This document shows positions 46,624 through 55,929 of a stretch of DNA of 64,000 bases, in pieces. Every line of letters starts with the position of its first letter. Positions within the stretch are counted from its first letter, which is position 1. Source of the stretch: UBA6623 sp965226435 (GTDB lineage: Bacteria > Acidobacteriota > Terriglobia > Bryobacterales > UBA6623). Both the position numbers and the translations under genes were made by a program. The DNA lies in contig CBDDCY010000012.1 of assembly GCA_965226435.1 (NCBI GenBank), positions 372,001 to 436,000 of the forward strand, read 5' to 3'. Below the pieces are notes generated by a model. It saw only the letters and a list, made by a program, of their open reading frames with translations. It was not told the DNA's origin and made no database searches.

Positions 46624-47655
46624 GTGGGATTCCCCGTTTTCCATCGACCGCTCGCCGCCGTCGTGGTGATCACGGCTCTGTGGGCGAGCGCCGAGCAAGC
46701 CCGCGGCCAAGAAAACGAAGCTACCCCCGCCCCGCCCGAGGTTGATTTCCGTGACCGCGGCCACGACCACTATTTCAATCTCGAATACGACGCCGCGATC
46801 GAAGACTACCGCAGTCTGCTTGCCGCCGAGCCGAGCGACCTCGGCGCCCGCAACCACATGGCCACCGCCCTGCTCTACAAGGAATTACTGCGCCTCGGGA
46901 TGCTCGAGACCAGCGCCTTCAAGGGCGACAACGATTTCTTGAAACGCGACAAACCCAAACCCGACCCCGCCGTCAGGGAATCTTTCGAAAGCTTGCTGGC
47001 CCAGGGGAGGAAACACGCCCTCGCCGCTCTCTCCCGCGCGCCCGGCGACGCCGAAGCGCTCTACTCGCTATCCAACAGCCATGCCCTCGAGGCCAATTAC
47101 CAATTCATGGTCGACAAGGCCTACTTCGCGGCCCTGCGCAACGGCCGCCGCGCTGAAAAATACAGCAAGAAACTCCGCAAGACCCACCCCGACTTCGTGG
47201 ACGCCTACCTGATCGGCGGCGTTCAGCAATATGTGTTGGGCAGTTTGCCGTGGCCGATCAAAGTGCTCGCGGCCGTGGGGGGCATGCGAGGCGACAAAGC
47301 CAAGGGAGAGGCCTGGGTTCGCCGCGTCGCCGAACACGGCAACTACGCCCGACACCACGCTCGCTCGCTGCTGGCCATTCTGCTGCGGCGCGAAAGACGC
47401 CCCTTGGAAGCGGCCGCCATGCTGGAGGGTCTTCGCCGGAACTTTCCCCGCAACTACGTTCTCTCGCTGGAGTTGGGCTCGATGTATCTGGATGCCCGCG
47501 AAGATCAACTCGCGCTCGACGTCTTCCGCGAAGCCCGCGAAAAACAGCTCGCCCGAGCCCCCGGCTACGCCCGCATGCCCGCCCGGACCACCCAAGCACT
47601 CGACCGCAAGATCACCCGCCTCGAGAAAACTATCGAGAACGCCGGCGAGCGTTGA
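46624..47655 (+). CDS. Secreted TPR-repeat protein
   Basis: A 343-residue protein beginning with a signal peptide (PLAAVVVITALWASAEQARG) and then TPR-like helical repeats (GHDHYFNLEYDAAIEDYRSLLA, ALAALSRAPGDAEALYSLSN, PLEAAAMLEGLRRNFPRNYV). It is probably a periplasmic protein-protein interaction module. The start is GTG 46624. It lies 12 bases after the methyltransferase gene and is the last gene of the plus-strand envelope cluster. It converges with an oxidoreductase gene. Confidence 0.75.
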   Translation: MGFPVFHRPLAAVVVITALWASAEQARGQENEATPAPPEVDFRDRGHDHYFNLEYDAAIEDYRSLLAAEPSDLGARNHMATALLYKELLRLGMLETSAFKGDNDFLKRDKPKPDPAVRESFESLLAQGRKHALAALSRAPGDAEALYSLSNSHALEANYQFMVDKAYFAALRNGRRAEKYSKKLRKTHPDFVDAYLIGGVQQYVLGSLPWPIKVLAAVGGMRGDKAKGEAWVRRVAEHGNYARHHARSLLAILLRRERRPLEAAAMLEGLRRNFPRNYVLSLELGSMYLDAREDQLALDVFREAREKQLARAPGYARMPARTTQALDRKITRLEKTIENAGER

Positions 47656-47701
47656 ATTTGGGTCGAACGCCCTCGGACAAACGCCCGCTACCGCGAACCA
47701 T

Positions 47702-48715
47702 TCACGCCAAAGTCACTCTCTTCCCCTCGCGCGCCGCTTCGTAAATAGCCAGCACCAACTCCAGCGCCGCGTAGCCCTCCTCGCCCGCGCAATTCGGTTG
47801 GCGGCCCTCTCGGATCGCTTCGCCGAAATCGAGAAACTGTCGCTTGATCGGTTCGAGCGAAATCGCCGTAGGGTCCGAGGCCCCCGAGTCAAGATTGCGC
47901 GCAATCGGGGCGTCCGAGCCGTCGCCCTCCACAAGGTCAAAAGCGACGAGCTGATCGCCCTCAATGACCGCCGACCCCTTCGTTCCGTGAATCTCGATCC
48001 GTTCCGGATAGCCCGGCTGGACTGCCGTCGACGCCTGAATCACGCCGGTCGCGCCGTCGCGGTACGTCAGCAGGGCGTTCACCATGTCCTCCGACTCCAT
48101 CTCATGCGCCACCGCCAGTTGCCAATTCGCGCACACCTCCCCGACGGCCCCGGCAAAGTGGAGCAGTAGATCAACGGTGTGGATTCCCTGGTTAATCAGC
48201 GCCCCGCCGCCCTCAACCGCCCAAGTCCCCTTGCCCGGCCGGTCGTAGTAGGCCCGCGAACGATGCCACTTCACATACCCGTCGGCCTGAATGATCTTTC
48301 CCAGCCGACCCTCGTCGAGAGCTTTCTTGAGAAAAAGACTCGCGTCGTCGAAGCGGTGCTGGCTGACGACCCCGAGCGTGCGGTCCGCCTCGCGCGCCAA
48401 TCGCATCATCTCGCTCGCGTCGTCGAGCGTCAGCGCGAGCGGCTTCTGCACGAGAACGTGTTTGCCCGCCGCCGCAGCCTCGCGCGTAATCGCGAGCCGC
48501 GAGTCGGGGAACGAGCAAACATCGACGTAGTCGATGTCGTCGCGGCGGCATAGCTCGCGATAATCGGCGACGAAGTCCGTGCCCCACTGATCGGCGAAAG
48601 CGCGGCCCTTTTCGACGCCGCGATTCGAAACCGCCGCCAACGTGTAGCCGATTTCGCGATAGCTCTCGGCGTGTTTGTGGGCGATAGCGCCCGTCCCAAC
48701 CAATCCAACCTTCAT
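47702..48715 (-). CDS. Gfo/Idh/MocA-family NAD(P)-dependent oxidoreductase
   Basis: A 337-residue oxidoreductase. The N-terminal Rossmann domain opens with MKVGLVGTGAIAHKHAESY, and the EKP-type catalytic motif appears as VQKPLALTLDDA (about 95-106, with Gln in place of the usual Glu). The C-terminal alpha/beta domain includes GGGALINQGIHTVDLLLHF, which carries the family's active-site His. It probably acts on a sugar or inositol derivative. ATG 48715 starts exactly at the nucleotide-binding motif; the longer frame from 49021 runs antisense into other sequence. The sugar isomerase/epimerase gene upstream on the same strand suggests a shared pathway. Confidence 0.88.
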   Translation of the reverse strand: MKVGLVGTGAIAHKHAESYREIGYTLAAVSNRGVEKGRAFADQWGTDFVADYRELCRRDDIDYVDVCSFPDSRLAITREAAAAGKHVLVQKPLALTLDDASEMMRLAREADRTLGVVSQHRFDDASLFLKKALDEGRLGKIIQADGYVKWHRSRAYYDRPGKGTWAVEGGGALINQGIHTVDLLLHFAGAVGEVCANWQLAVAHEMESEDMVNALLTYRDGATGVIQASTAVQPGYPERIEIHGTKGSAVIEGDQLVAFDLVEGDGSDAPIARNLDSGASDPTAISLEPIKRQFLDFGEAIREGRQPNCAGEEGYAALELVLAIYEAAREGKRVTLA

Positions 48716-48807
48716 GGGGATATTGTAGGCGACCCCTTCCGGGGCCCACGGAGGGATTCGGAATTGAGGTTGGGGTGCCGCGGCCCGGGGAGAACCGCGC
48801 GTTACCT

Positions 48808-49857
48808 CTACTCCCGCCAGCCGTGCGCGTCTCGTACCGAGATCATCGCCGCCAGAATGTCGTTCCAGGTTCCCGGCTGCATCATCACGGCGTTGGGGAA
48901 CATACAACCGTCCCAGCAGATATGACGACAGGTCTTGGTCAGCTCGCCGTTCTCGTCGCGCAGCCAAAAGCCCGAGTGGCGCGGGATGTCCAGCTTCCCG
49001 TTGGGGTCGGTAGCCAAGCAATGCCGGCCCGTCTTGTCATGACTGCCCGAACCCTCGACGGTAGCGTCGTTCTGGGCGATATGGAAGTCGATCGTCCAGG
49101 GACGCAACACCGCCGTCAGCTTGCGCAGCGCGTCGTCGAGTTGCCCGGCATCCCAGTCAAAACCTTCGGGCACCAGCGAGTCTTCCGGCGCATTGTAACC
49201 GAGCAAGTAAAGCAGCGTATGCGCCATGTCGGCCTGGAAACCGACGTTCGGCCGGTCGGTGATCTCGAGCAGGTGAACCATTTGCCGCCAACTGTGCATG
49301 CCGCCCCAGCAGATCTCGCCTTCCGCCGCCAGCCGTTCGCCGTTGTCGTCGGCGATCGCCGCTGCCTGTTGAAACGTTTCCGCGATCACGCGGCTATTGG
49401 CTTCCGTGTCGCCCGCGGCCCAGTCGCCGACCCCGGCCGAGGAATCAATCCGCACCACCCCATGGGGCCGAATGCCGAATTCGCGCAGTTTTCGGGCGAT
49501 CGCGCAACCTTTCCGAACCTGCGTCAAGAATTTCGCGCGCCCCTCGCCCGGATCCATTGCCGAACCACCGCCGGTCGGCGGCCAAACCGGCGCCACCACC
49601 GAACCGATCACCAGCCCGCGCGAGGCAAACTTGTCGCCCCACAGCTTCAGCTCGTCATCGGAGATATCGATGCTGATATGCGGATCGGAGAGAAACAGGT
49701 CCACGCCGTCGAACTTGACGCCGCCGACATCGGCCGCCGCCGTCAGGTCGAGCATCGTATCGAGGTCAATCGGAGGTTCCGAGTCCGGGCCTTTGCCGAC
49801 TACGCCGGGCCAGGCTGCATTGTGAAGTTTGGGATACTTGTTTCCGTTCGTGCTCAT
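48808..49857 (-). CDS. Sugar phosphate isomerase/epimerase-like TIM-barrel protein
   Basis: A 349-residue protein of the xylose-isomerase-like TIM-barrel superfamily (AP_endonuc_2). Supporting segments are VDLFLSDPHISIDI near the N-terminus, AAEGEICWGGMHSW (Glu at a metal-ligand position), VGFQADMAHTLLYLLG (Asp/His) and TIDFHIAQNDATVEG (His) in the later barrel strands. It is cytoplasmic because no leader is seen. It is transcribed just ahead of the Gfo/Idh/MocA gene with a 92-base gap; such pairs are common in sugar or cyclitol catabolism. Confidence 0.8.
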   Translation of the reverse strand: MSTNGNKYPKLHNAAWPGVVGKGPDSEPPIDLDTMLDLTAAADVGGVKFDGVDLFLSDPHISIDISDDELKLWGDKFASRGLVIGSVVAPVWPPTGGGSAMDPGEGRAKFLTQVRKGCAIARKLREFGIRPHGVVRIDSSAGVGDWAAGDTEANSRVIAETFQQAAAIADDNGERLAAEGEICWGGMHSWRQMVHLLEITDRPNVGFQADMAHTLLYLLGYNAPEDSLVPEGFDWDAGQLDDALRKLTAVLRPWTIDFHIAQNDATVEGSGSHDKTGRHCLATDPNGKLDIPRHSGFWLRDENGELTKTCRHICWDGCMFPNAVMMQPGTWNDILAAMISVRDAHGWRE

Positions 49858-50013
49858 GGATTTTCCACCGCGAAAAAGGGGTTTCGAGGGGCTTTCCTCC
49901 GGAGCTCGGCATCACGCCGAAACCACCGCGCGGAAAGCCGATTCGCCAAGTATAACGTGTCTCACGGGGCCCGACGAAGCCCCGATTTTCGTGGCGCCCG
50001 ACCTTCGTCGAAA

Positions 50014-51048
50014 TCAGTACGCCGGCTTCAGGCCCTCTTCGGAATCGGCGGCCCCTTCCATCCAACCCGGATACCAGCGGAACACATTGCCGCTGAGGCT
50101 GCCGATGAAGATGTATTTTTCCGGCGTCACGTGGATCCAATGCCCGGGGCTCTCCATCGCCCCTATAATCCGGCCCGTCGCCATGTCGATCTTCATGATG
50201 CGGCCGGCGAGAGTGTCGTAGGTGATGTTTTCGATGTTGTCGCGGTGGGTGATAATCCACATCTCGTCGTCGGGTGTGATGAAGATGTTTTGGGTCGCCC
50301 CGAGGTGGGTCCACATTCTGAGGAATTTCCCGTCGGCGTCGAAGATTTGAATACGGTTGTTTTCGCGATCACTCACGTACACCGTCCCCTTCGAATCAAC
50401 CGCCGCCGAGTGAACAATGTTGAACTCGCTCTCCCCGGTGCCGTGCTTGCCCCAAGCCGTGATGTATTCGCCTTCCGGTGAGAACTTGACGACACGCGCA
50501 TTGCCGTAGCCGTCGGCGACATACACCGAGCCGTCCGGCCCGAAAGTGATATCCGCCGGGCGGAAGAAATGCTTGTCGTCCTCGCCCGACTCGCCGCGCA
50601 CGCCGAGCGTCAGCAGCAGCTTGCCTTCCCTGGTGAATTTCATCACCTGGTGGTTGCCGTTGTCGGTGATCCAAACGTTGCCGTCGCGGTCGACGCGGAG
50701 CCCGTGCTCGTTGCCGAAGTCGAGATCGCGGCCCCATGAGCGCAAGTATTTACCGTCCTTGTCGAAGACCACGATGGGGTCGGCGTCCGCACCCCGCTGG
50801 AAGACGTAAACCTCACCCGCCGAGTCGGTCGCCACCGCCGACACACGACCGAAATACCAGCCCTTGGGCATCGTATTTTCCGGCTCGAAACCAAAGCGGA
50901 TCTGAACACGGTATTTCAGCAAACCGCCTTCGTGGGGATACCAGCCTTCGGGTCCGGCCGGCTCGGGCTCCGGTGCCGCCGCGCCTCCGCAACCAAGCAA
51001 CCCAAGAACAACACCGGCAATGGCAATCAAGGCAATCGATCTCGACAT
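50014..51048 (-). CDS. NHL-repeat propeller lipoprotein
   Basis: A 344-residue protein. The lipoprotein leader is SRSIALIAIAGVVLGLLGC (lipobox LLGC), then an Ala/Pro/Glu linker and a six-bladed NHL propeller (about 60-330) with blades such as VSAVATDSAGEVYVFQRG, EHGLRVDRDGNVWITDNGNH, PADITFGPDGSVYVADGYGN and HSAAVDSKGTVYVSDRENN. The layout resembles peptidyl-alpha-hydroxyglycine amidating-lyase-like proteins, but the reaction is not established. ATG 51048 is used because it places the leader at the N-terminus; an upstream start at 51081 adds 11 residues. Confidence 0.82.
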   Translation of the reverse strand: MSRSIALIAIAGVVLGLLGCGGAAAPEPEPAGPEGWYPHEGGLLKYRVQIRFGFEPENTMPKGWYFGRVSAVATDSAGEVYVFQRGADADPIVVFDKDGKYLRSWGRDLDFGNEHGLRVDRDGNVWITDNGNHQVMKFTREGKLLLTLGVRGESGEDDKHFFRPADITFGPDGSVYVADGYGNARVVKFSPEGEYITAWGKHGTGESEFNIVHSAAVDSKGTVYVSDRENNRIQIFDADGKFLRMWTHLGATQNIFITPDDEMWIITHRDNIENITYDTLAGRIMKIDMATGRIIGAMESPGHWIHVTPEKYIFIGSLSGNVFRWYPGWMEGAADSEEGLKPAY

Positions 51049-51255
51049 GAAATTCCCCCAGTCCAACGAAACAGGTATCAACGAACCCTAAAGACAATAG
51101 CGTCCCGCTCACCCCGTTGTCTACGCCGGCCGAGTGGGGCAGGTCTCCAGCCTCTCCATCTTCAAACCACTAAGACAACCGCAATCGCCGGCGCCAAAGC
51201 GATCTGCTACGGTAGGGCACGCCGCCGCCCCTGTACGTGAAAAAGCGGCCCCGTG

Positions 51256-51948
51256 ATGTCCTCCGCCCGAAAAATCTTCGAAAAACAAGCCCTGCACGCC
51301 CTTGCCTTGGCCGTTTTGCTGACGCTGACCGCCATCACCGCCCGTCGCGAAGGCGTCTCGGCGGGCTCTCTGTGGGGCATTGCCACCCCGGTCTGGCTAT
51401 GGGCCGCCGTGGGGATCGCGATCATTCACCAACTCTGGGTCTGGCTGTGCTGGCGACTCGAGCTACATACGCAATGGTTGAGCCGGCACTTCGGGGAAAC
51501 GGGTTTCCGCATCTACGCCGCCGGTTTCGCGGTCCTGGGGCCGAGCAGGGTCCTCCTCATCATCGCCCTGGCCGCGGCCAACCAAGGCACCCTCGATGTG
51601 AACCGCGCCGCCACAAACGTCCTCGCGACGCTGATGTTGATTCCTGCCGTCTACTTGTTCTATTCCGTCAAACGCTATTTCAAGTTCCGGCGAGCTCTGG
51701 GCGCGGACCATTTCGACTCGTCCTACCGAAACCTGCCGCTGGTCGGCGAGGGCATTTTCCGGTTTACGAGCAATGGGATGTATACGTTCGGGTTCTTTGT
51801 CGTCTGGTTGCCCGGCCTCTACGCCGCCTCGCAGGCCGCCCTGCTCGCGGCGGCTTTCAACCACGCCTACATCTGGGTGCACTACTACGCCACGGAGCTG
51901 CCCGACATGCGGCGCATCTACGGACAAGACCACATCGAGCGAACTTGA
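51256..51948 (+). CDS. Integral membrane methyltransferase-like protein (PEMT/ICMT-like)
   Basis: A 230-residue protein with about six membrane segments. The C-terminal part (GIFRFTSNGMYTFGFFVVWL, then AFNHAYIWVHYYATELPDMRRIYG) resembles the SAM-binding end of phosphatidylethanolamine N-methyltransferase and isoprenylcysteine methyltransferase-like families, which keep an NGMY/HAYIWVHYY-TE-PDM--IYG pattern. Lipid methylation is therefore inferred. GTG at 51253 directly precedes ATG 51256, and the latter is taken as start. It is convergent with the TRAP-binding-protein gene. Confidence 0.65.
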   Translation: MSSARKIFEKQALHALALAVLLTLTAITARREGVSAGSLWGIATPVWLWAAVGIAIIHQLWVWLCWRLELHTQWLSRHFGETGFRIYAAGFAVLGPSRVLLIIALAAANQGTLDVNRAATNVLATLMLIPAVYLFYSVKRYFKFRRALGADHFDSSYRNLPLVGEGIFRFTSNGMYTFGFFVVWLPGLYAASQAALLAAAFNHAYIWVHYYATELPDMRRIYGQDHIERT

Positions 51949-51972
51949 CCCGAAACTTCCGTTGGGGGAAGG

Positions 51973-52998
51973 CTACCTCGGCGAACGGCCCGTTTCTTTC
52001 TCGATGTGCGCTAGCCAGTCGAGATAAAAAGCGTATGTCTCCGGCCCCAGAGCCTTCATGTAGTTCTCGCGGAACTCGAGGCCGCGTTCGCGCAGATCAC
52101 CCAGATCGATATCTTCGTGGTCGACCCAATGCACACCCGCTTCTTCCATCTTTTTGCGGTTCGCGATAAACTGCCGCTCGACCTCCTCGAGGTTGAACTG
52201 CTCGCTTTCCCGGCAAACATCGAGAAAAATCTTGCGAAGGTCCTGGGGCAGGCTCTCCACCCACTGCTTCGACGTTACGGTGAACGATTCGCTCAACACG
52301 AGTCGTGTGTCGAGAAAGCACTTCAGCACTTCGTGCCAGTTGCCCGCCACCCCGCCCGCCACCGAGTTGAGCGTGCCGTCGGCGACGCCCGTCTTGAAGG
52401 CCATATAGGCATCCGCGTACGGCATCGGATTCGGAATCGCACCGTAGAGCTTGGTCGCCTCAATCCACAAGTCGGCGTTCACCGCGCGAAATTTGGCGTT
52501 ACGCAAAGGATCGAGAGAATCGATCGGCTCGCGGTAATAGACTCCCCAGTAATCGCGGCTGTCGAGCGCCACCGGGTAGAAACCCTTCGCTTCGGAGGCA
52601 ACCGTCAACTGGGGCCAATAACCCCGAATCACGCGATGCGCTTCGTGTCGGTCCTTCCAGTCGTAGAAAGGCAGCTCCAGGACCGACGCCTCGGGGACGT
52701 ATCGGTAGTAGTAACTGCCCGCGCCGTTCATCAGCTCCAGGCTACCCAGCAGCAGATCTTCGAGGTTTTCTTTCTCGCCGCCCATCACGCTGCCGGCGAA
52801 CACCTCACACTCGAAACGGCCTTCACTGCGCTTTTCCAGTTCGGCGGCGGTCCATTCCAGCTTTTTAGCCAAATGGTGCTCTTTGCTGAAGAGCGTCGCC
52901 ATCCGCACTTGGATGGCCTGATCACCCTCCGAGCACGACACAAGAACCGCCGCCGACAGCGCGAAAGCGGTAAGAACGAATCGATTAAGTTGATTCAT
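51973..52998 (-). CDS. TRAP-transporter solute-binding lipoprotein (DctP family), orphan
   Basis: A 341-residue protein. The leader FVLTAFALSAAVLVSC ends in a lipobox Cys, so it is membrane-anchored, which differs from the free periplasmic DctP proteins. The DctP domain (about 30-330) has AKKLEWTAAELEKRSEGRFECEVF, VLELPFYDWKDRHEAHRVI, FRAVNADLWIEATKLYGAIPNPMPYADAYMAFKTGVADG and WVESLPQDLRKIF. The substrate is probably an organic acid. No DctQ or DctM membrane genes are in the window. ATG 52998 is preferred over a start 11 codons upstream. Confidence 0.85.
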   Translation of the reverse strand: MNQLNRFVLTAFALSAAVLVSCSEGDQAIQVRMATLFSKEHHLAKKLEWTAAELEKRSEGRFECEVFAGSVMGGEKENLEDLLLGSLELMNGAGSYYYRYVPEASVLELPFYDWKDRHEAHRVIRGYWPQLTVASEAKGFYPVALDSRDYWGVYYREPIDSLDPLRNAKFRAVNADLWIEATKLYGAIPNPMPYADAYMAFKTGVADGTLNSVAGGVAGNWHEVLKCFLDTRLVLSESFTVTSKQWVESLPQDLRKIFLDVCRESEQFNLEEVERQFIANRKKMEEAGVHWVDHEDIDLGDLRERGLEFRENYMKALGPETYAFYLDWLAHIEKETGRSPR

Positions 52999-53069
52999 AA
53001 CAAAGACGGGCACGTCCCCGGGCCTGCCCATTCACAGCGCCAAGAAGCGCAACAAAGCACTCCCCTATT

Positions 53070-53489
53070 TCACTGTCCCAAAACGTCGAAGGTCGTCGTC
53101 CCCCGCTGCCGCACCTTGAAATAGGCCTCTTCCCAGGCGCGGTGGGCCGCATGATCGGCGTACTTCTCGAGCGCCGCGATGTCTTCCATTTCCATGCAGA
53201 CCGACCATTCGCGAACGCGTTCTTCGTATACGGGCTCATCGCCGCCGGTCTTGTAATACAGGCGCATCGGACGGCGTAGCTTGCCGTACCAGACTTTATT
53301 GAAGCCGTCGACCTTGGCGGGCAGCTCATCGGTGGCTTTGAAGAAAGCATCCCAATCGGCTTCCGACGCATCCTCGACCGGCGTAAAGGCGAAGCAATGC
53401 ATCAGTTTCTTTTCCCCGGCCGCTCCAACGCCGGTCAGCAGAAGCGCACTGAGTGCAATCACGGCGAAGCTTGTCCATCGCAAATTCAC
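53070..53489 (-). CDS. Secreted Dabb-type stress-responsive A/B-barrel protein
   Basis: A 139-residue protein: a signal peptide (SFAVIALSALLLTGVGAAG) followed by a dimeric alpha/beta-barrel-like (Dabb/EthD-type) domain of about 100 residues with HCFAFTPVEDASEADWDAFF at the start and WSVCMEMEDIAALEKYADH-AAHRAWEEAYFK near the end. The conserved His and Tyr region (YADHAAHRAW) is typical of Dabb proteins. Cytoplasmic relatives are common; exported versions are found in Acidobacteria and Planctomycetes. Function is unknown. It lies just upstream of the TRAP lipoprotein gene. Confidence 0.75.
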   Translation of the reverse strand: MNLRWTSFAVIALSALLLTGVGAAGEKKLMHCFAFTPVEDASEADWDAFFKATDELPAKVDGFNKVWYGKLRRPMRLYYKTGGDEPVYEERVREWSVCMEMEDIAALEKYADHAAHRAWEEAYFKVRQRGTTTFDVLGQ

Positions 53490-53609
53490 AGTCTTATCCT
53501 CCTCGGAAAGGTGTCGCGCCCCGGCGGGGGCCGAAGACTCTTGATTCTATCAACCGCGACCCCATGGCTCATAGCGCAACGAGTCGGTAAAAGGCGACGG
53601 CGGAAAATC

Positions 53610-54983
53610 CTACCCCCCCAACCCCAGCAAGCCGTCCACCACCGAAACCCCCGTCATCACGAGCATCAGCAACGACGTCACCCAAAGCGCCAACGTGATC
53701 CAGCCTCGCGGCGCGATCGCCTTGGGCAAGTGCCGGTATCGCAAGTACACCGTCGCGAACCCAACCACCGGCAACATCGCCGCTTCGGTCAGGCCCGCGA
53801 TCTTTACCATCACGACCGGCTCTTGGATTAGGAAGAAGAAAGCCGTCGGAACCGCGATATACAAGACCACGAGCCATCTCATGTAATACAGCCGCTTGCC
53901 CCAGTCGGCGCGATCATATACCCTGAGCAACGCCAACATGTCCGCCGTCATGCGGCTTCTCGATGCGATCCCCGCGAAAACCGTCGAGTAGAAAATCGCC
54001 GCCGCCCCGATCAAGAAGACCGGCCGCGACCCCGGCCCCAGCGTTTCGGTATACATATTCGACAGCGTCTCCACCATCTCGCCGCCCTCGGGCATCACCC
54101 CCATGCCGTGCAATACCCCCGCCCCAAGCAAGTAAAACGCCACCGTCGTAAACGTGTAGATGACCATCGCATTGATCACGTCAATGCCCATCACGCGAAT
54201 CCACCCCAGCGCCCGTCCTCGCCAGGCACTCGTTTCCTCACGCGGACCCGTGTACCGCGCATACCCTTTTTCGATGCACCAATAGGAATAGCTGGATAAC
54301 TCGCTCGCGCCGACCCCGGTGATGCCGAACACCGCCACCGCCGTCATGAATCCACCCGCGGGCATGTGAAACGACAAGCCATCGAGCACCTGCCCCCAGG
54401 AGAAATACTCCGGCCGGTCGAGCAGCAGCCCCGCCGACGCCACCGTCATCAGCGTGAAGGAGATCACCAAGACCATCGAAAACTTCTCGACGAAGGCGTA
54501 ACTGCCCACCGCCAGCAGAACGACCGTCAACCCGTTCACCACCAAGACCCAGGCCCATAGCGGGAACCCCGGTATGAGCTTGTCGAGCACCTCGGCAATC
54601 GCCCCCAGCATCCCGCCGATGCCGAACTGCACGCAGATCTGTCCCAGGAACCAAACCCAAACCACCCAAGAGACACCGAGCCGCGGACCCGGCACGCGGT
54701 TAAAGGCTTCAAGCGACGTTTCCCCCGTCCCGATCGTGTAACGTCCCAGCTCATTCTGGACAACGATCTTGGCAACGCAGCTGATCAGGATCAACCACAG
54801 CAGCGTGTAACCGTTCTCGGCTCCCAGAACCGTAGTCGCGATCAACTCACCCGAGCCGACAATCATGCCGGCCAAAATGACCCCGGGACCAATCTTGCGG
54901 GCAATCCCGGCCGGAGTGACCGGCGCCTCTTCGATGTCGTCGGAGGTAAGAAGATAAGGGTCGTGAGACGAGGACGCGGGCAT
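53610..54983 (-). CDS. Nramp-family divalent-metal transporter, divergent
   Basis: A 457-residue protein with about 11 membrane segments, the normal Nramp layout (IGPGVILAGMIVGSGELIATTVLG in TM1, ELGRYTIGTGETSLEAFNR after TM3, ADMLALLRVYDRADWGKRLYY late). The classic metal-site motifs are not seen: DPGN in TM1 reads VGSGE, and the TM6 MPH is replaced by a GASELSSYS region. It is therefore a distant Nramp-related protein whose substrate cannot be inferred from manganese or iron transporters; related proteins in other bacteria carry magnesium. It has an acidic N-terminal cytoplasmic tail (about 30 residues). Confidence 0.8.
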   Translation of the reverse strand: MPASSSHDPYLLTSDDIEEAPVTPAGIARKIGPGVILAGMIVGSGELIATTVLGAENGYTLLWLILISCVAKIVVQNELGRYTIGTGETSLEAFNRVPGPRLGVSWVVWVWFLGQICVQFGIGGMLGAIAEVLDKLIPGFPLWAWVLVVNGLTVVLLAVGSYAFVEKFSMVLVISFTLMTVASAGLLLDRPEYFSWGQVLDGLSFHMPAGGFMTAVAVFGITGVGASELSSYSYWCIEKGYARYTGPREETSAWRGRALGWIRVMGIDVINAMVIYTFTTVAFYLLGAGVLHGMGVMPEGGEMVETLSNMYTETLGPGSRPVFLIGAAAIFYSTVFAGIASRSRMTADMLALLRVYDRADWGKRLYYMRWLVVLYIAVPTAFFFLIQEPVVMVKIAGLTEAAMLPVVGFATVYLRYRHLPKAIAPRGWITLALWVTSLLMLVMTGVSVVDGLLGLGG

Positions 54984-55220
54984 AAGAACAGCATCCTAAC
55001 TCTAGCGCGTCGCTTCGATTTTCAGTGTCCCCGGGCCTTGACAGTCCGGAGTTTGCCGGGCGGCCCGGCGGCCTCTGTTGGGTTCCGGGCTTGCAATCCG
55101 GCATGATTTGGAAGGCGCTATAATCGCGACCATGCGTTTCGCGAGACCGTCTCCCACCGAGAAACCGCCGCGGGGGCCGGCGACGGCCGGATAGGTGTTC
55201 CCGCGGCCGGGATATTCGAA

Positions 55221-55877
55221 ATGAAGCGCGTACTCAAGACCTTTCTGCTAATCGCGGCGTCTTACCTTGTCGCGGGCGCTGTACTCGATCGCGTCATTTT
55301 CCCGGAACCGCCAGCGGATGACTCCTACTACCCGCCCGTCGGGTACTTCTATGTCAGCGAGGCGGAAGGGTTCGAGCAGCGAATTCTCAAACGCGAAAAC
55401 GGACTTTTCTGGATCGAGCTGACCTTGCGTCCGCATGCACCGGGACCGCCCGAACATGTTCACACGTCGTTCGCCGAGCGTTTTATCGTCGCCGAGGGGA
55501 CGCTGAGCCTGTTGGCCAACGGCGAAATCAAGGAACTGGGCCCCAACGAGTCATTTCTGATTCCGCCCGGCACGCCCCATAAGCCTTTCAATCGAACCGA
55601 CCAGCCGGTCGTCGTGCGCGGACCATTGACCGAGGAATACGCGATCCCCGAGTCCTTCAGCGTCTTCCTCACCCAGGCTTACGGCTTCTTTGACGAAGAC
55701 CCGGCCAATCAGCAAGCCCTGCGGGCGCTACTCCAGATGTCGCGCTTCAGTCCTGTCTACGATTCGTGGTTGGCCGGACCGCCGATCGCTTTGCAGCGGT
55801 TGCTCTTTCACGCAATCGGTCCGACGGCGCGCCTGCTGGGTTACCGCGCCTATTATCCCCGCTTCAAACCGCGCTGA
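55221..55877 (+). CDS. Membrane-anchored cupin-domain protein
   Basis: A 218-residue protein with a hydrophobic N-terminal segment (about 6-22, TFLLIAASYLVAGAVLDRV) and one cupin domain (about 70-145). Cupin motif 1 is PPEHVHTSFAERFIV (two His and a Glu as metal ligands) and motif 2 is PPGTPHKPFNRT (last His). It probably binds a divalent metal outside the membrane or facing the cytoplasm; the substrate is unknown. It is a single plus-strand gene whose neighbours do not define a pathway. Confidence 0.75.
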   Translation: MKRVLKTFLLIAASYLVAGAVLDRVIFPEPPADDSYYPPVGYFYVSEAEGFEQRILKRENGLFWIELTLRPHAPGPPEHVHTSFAERFIVAEGTLSLLANGEIKELGPNESFLIPPGTPHKPFNRTDQPVVVRGPLTEEYAIPESFSVFLTQAYGFFDEDPANQQALRALLQMSRFSPVYDSWLAGPPIALQRLLFHAIGPTARLLGYRAYYPRFKPR

Positions 55878-55929
55878 GCGAACTGTCGTTCCCCGGTGCG
55901 TTCGCTCGAATTGGGGTCCGACAACGCCG

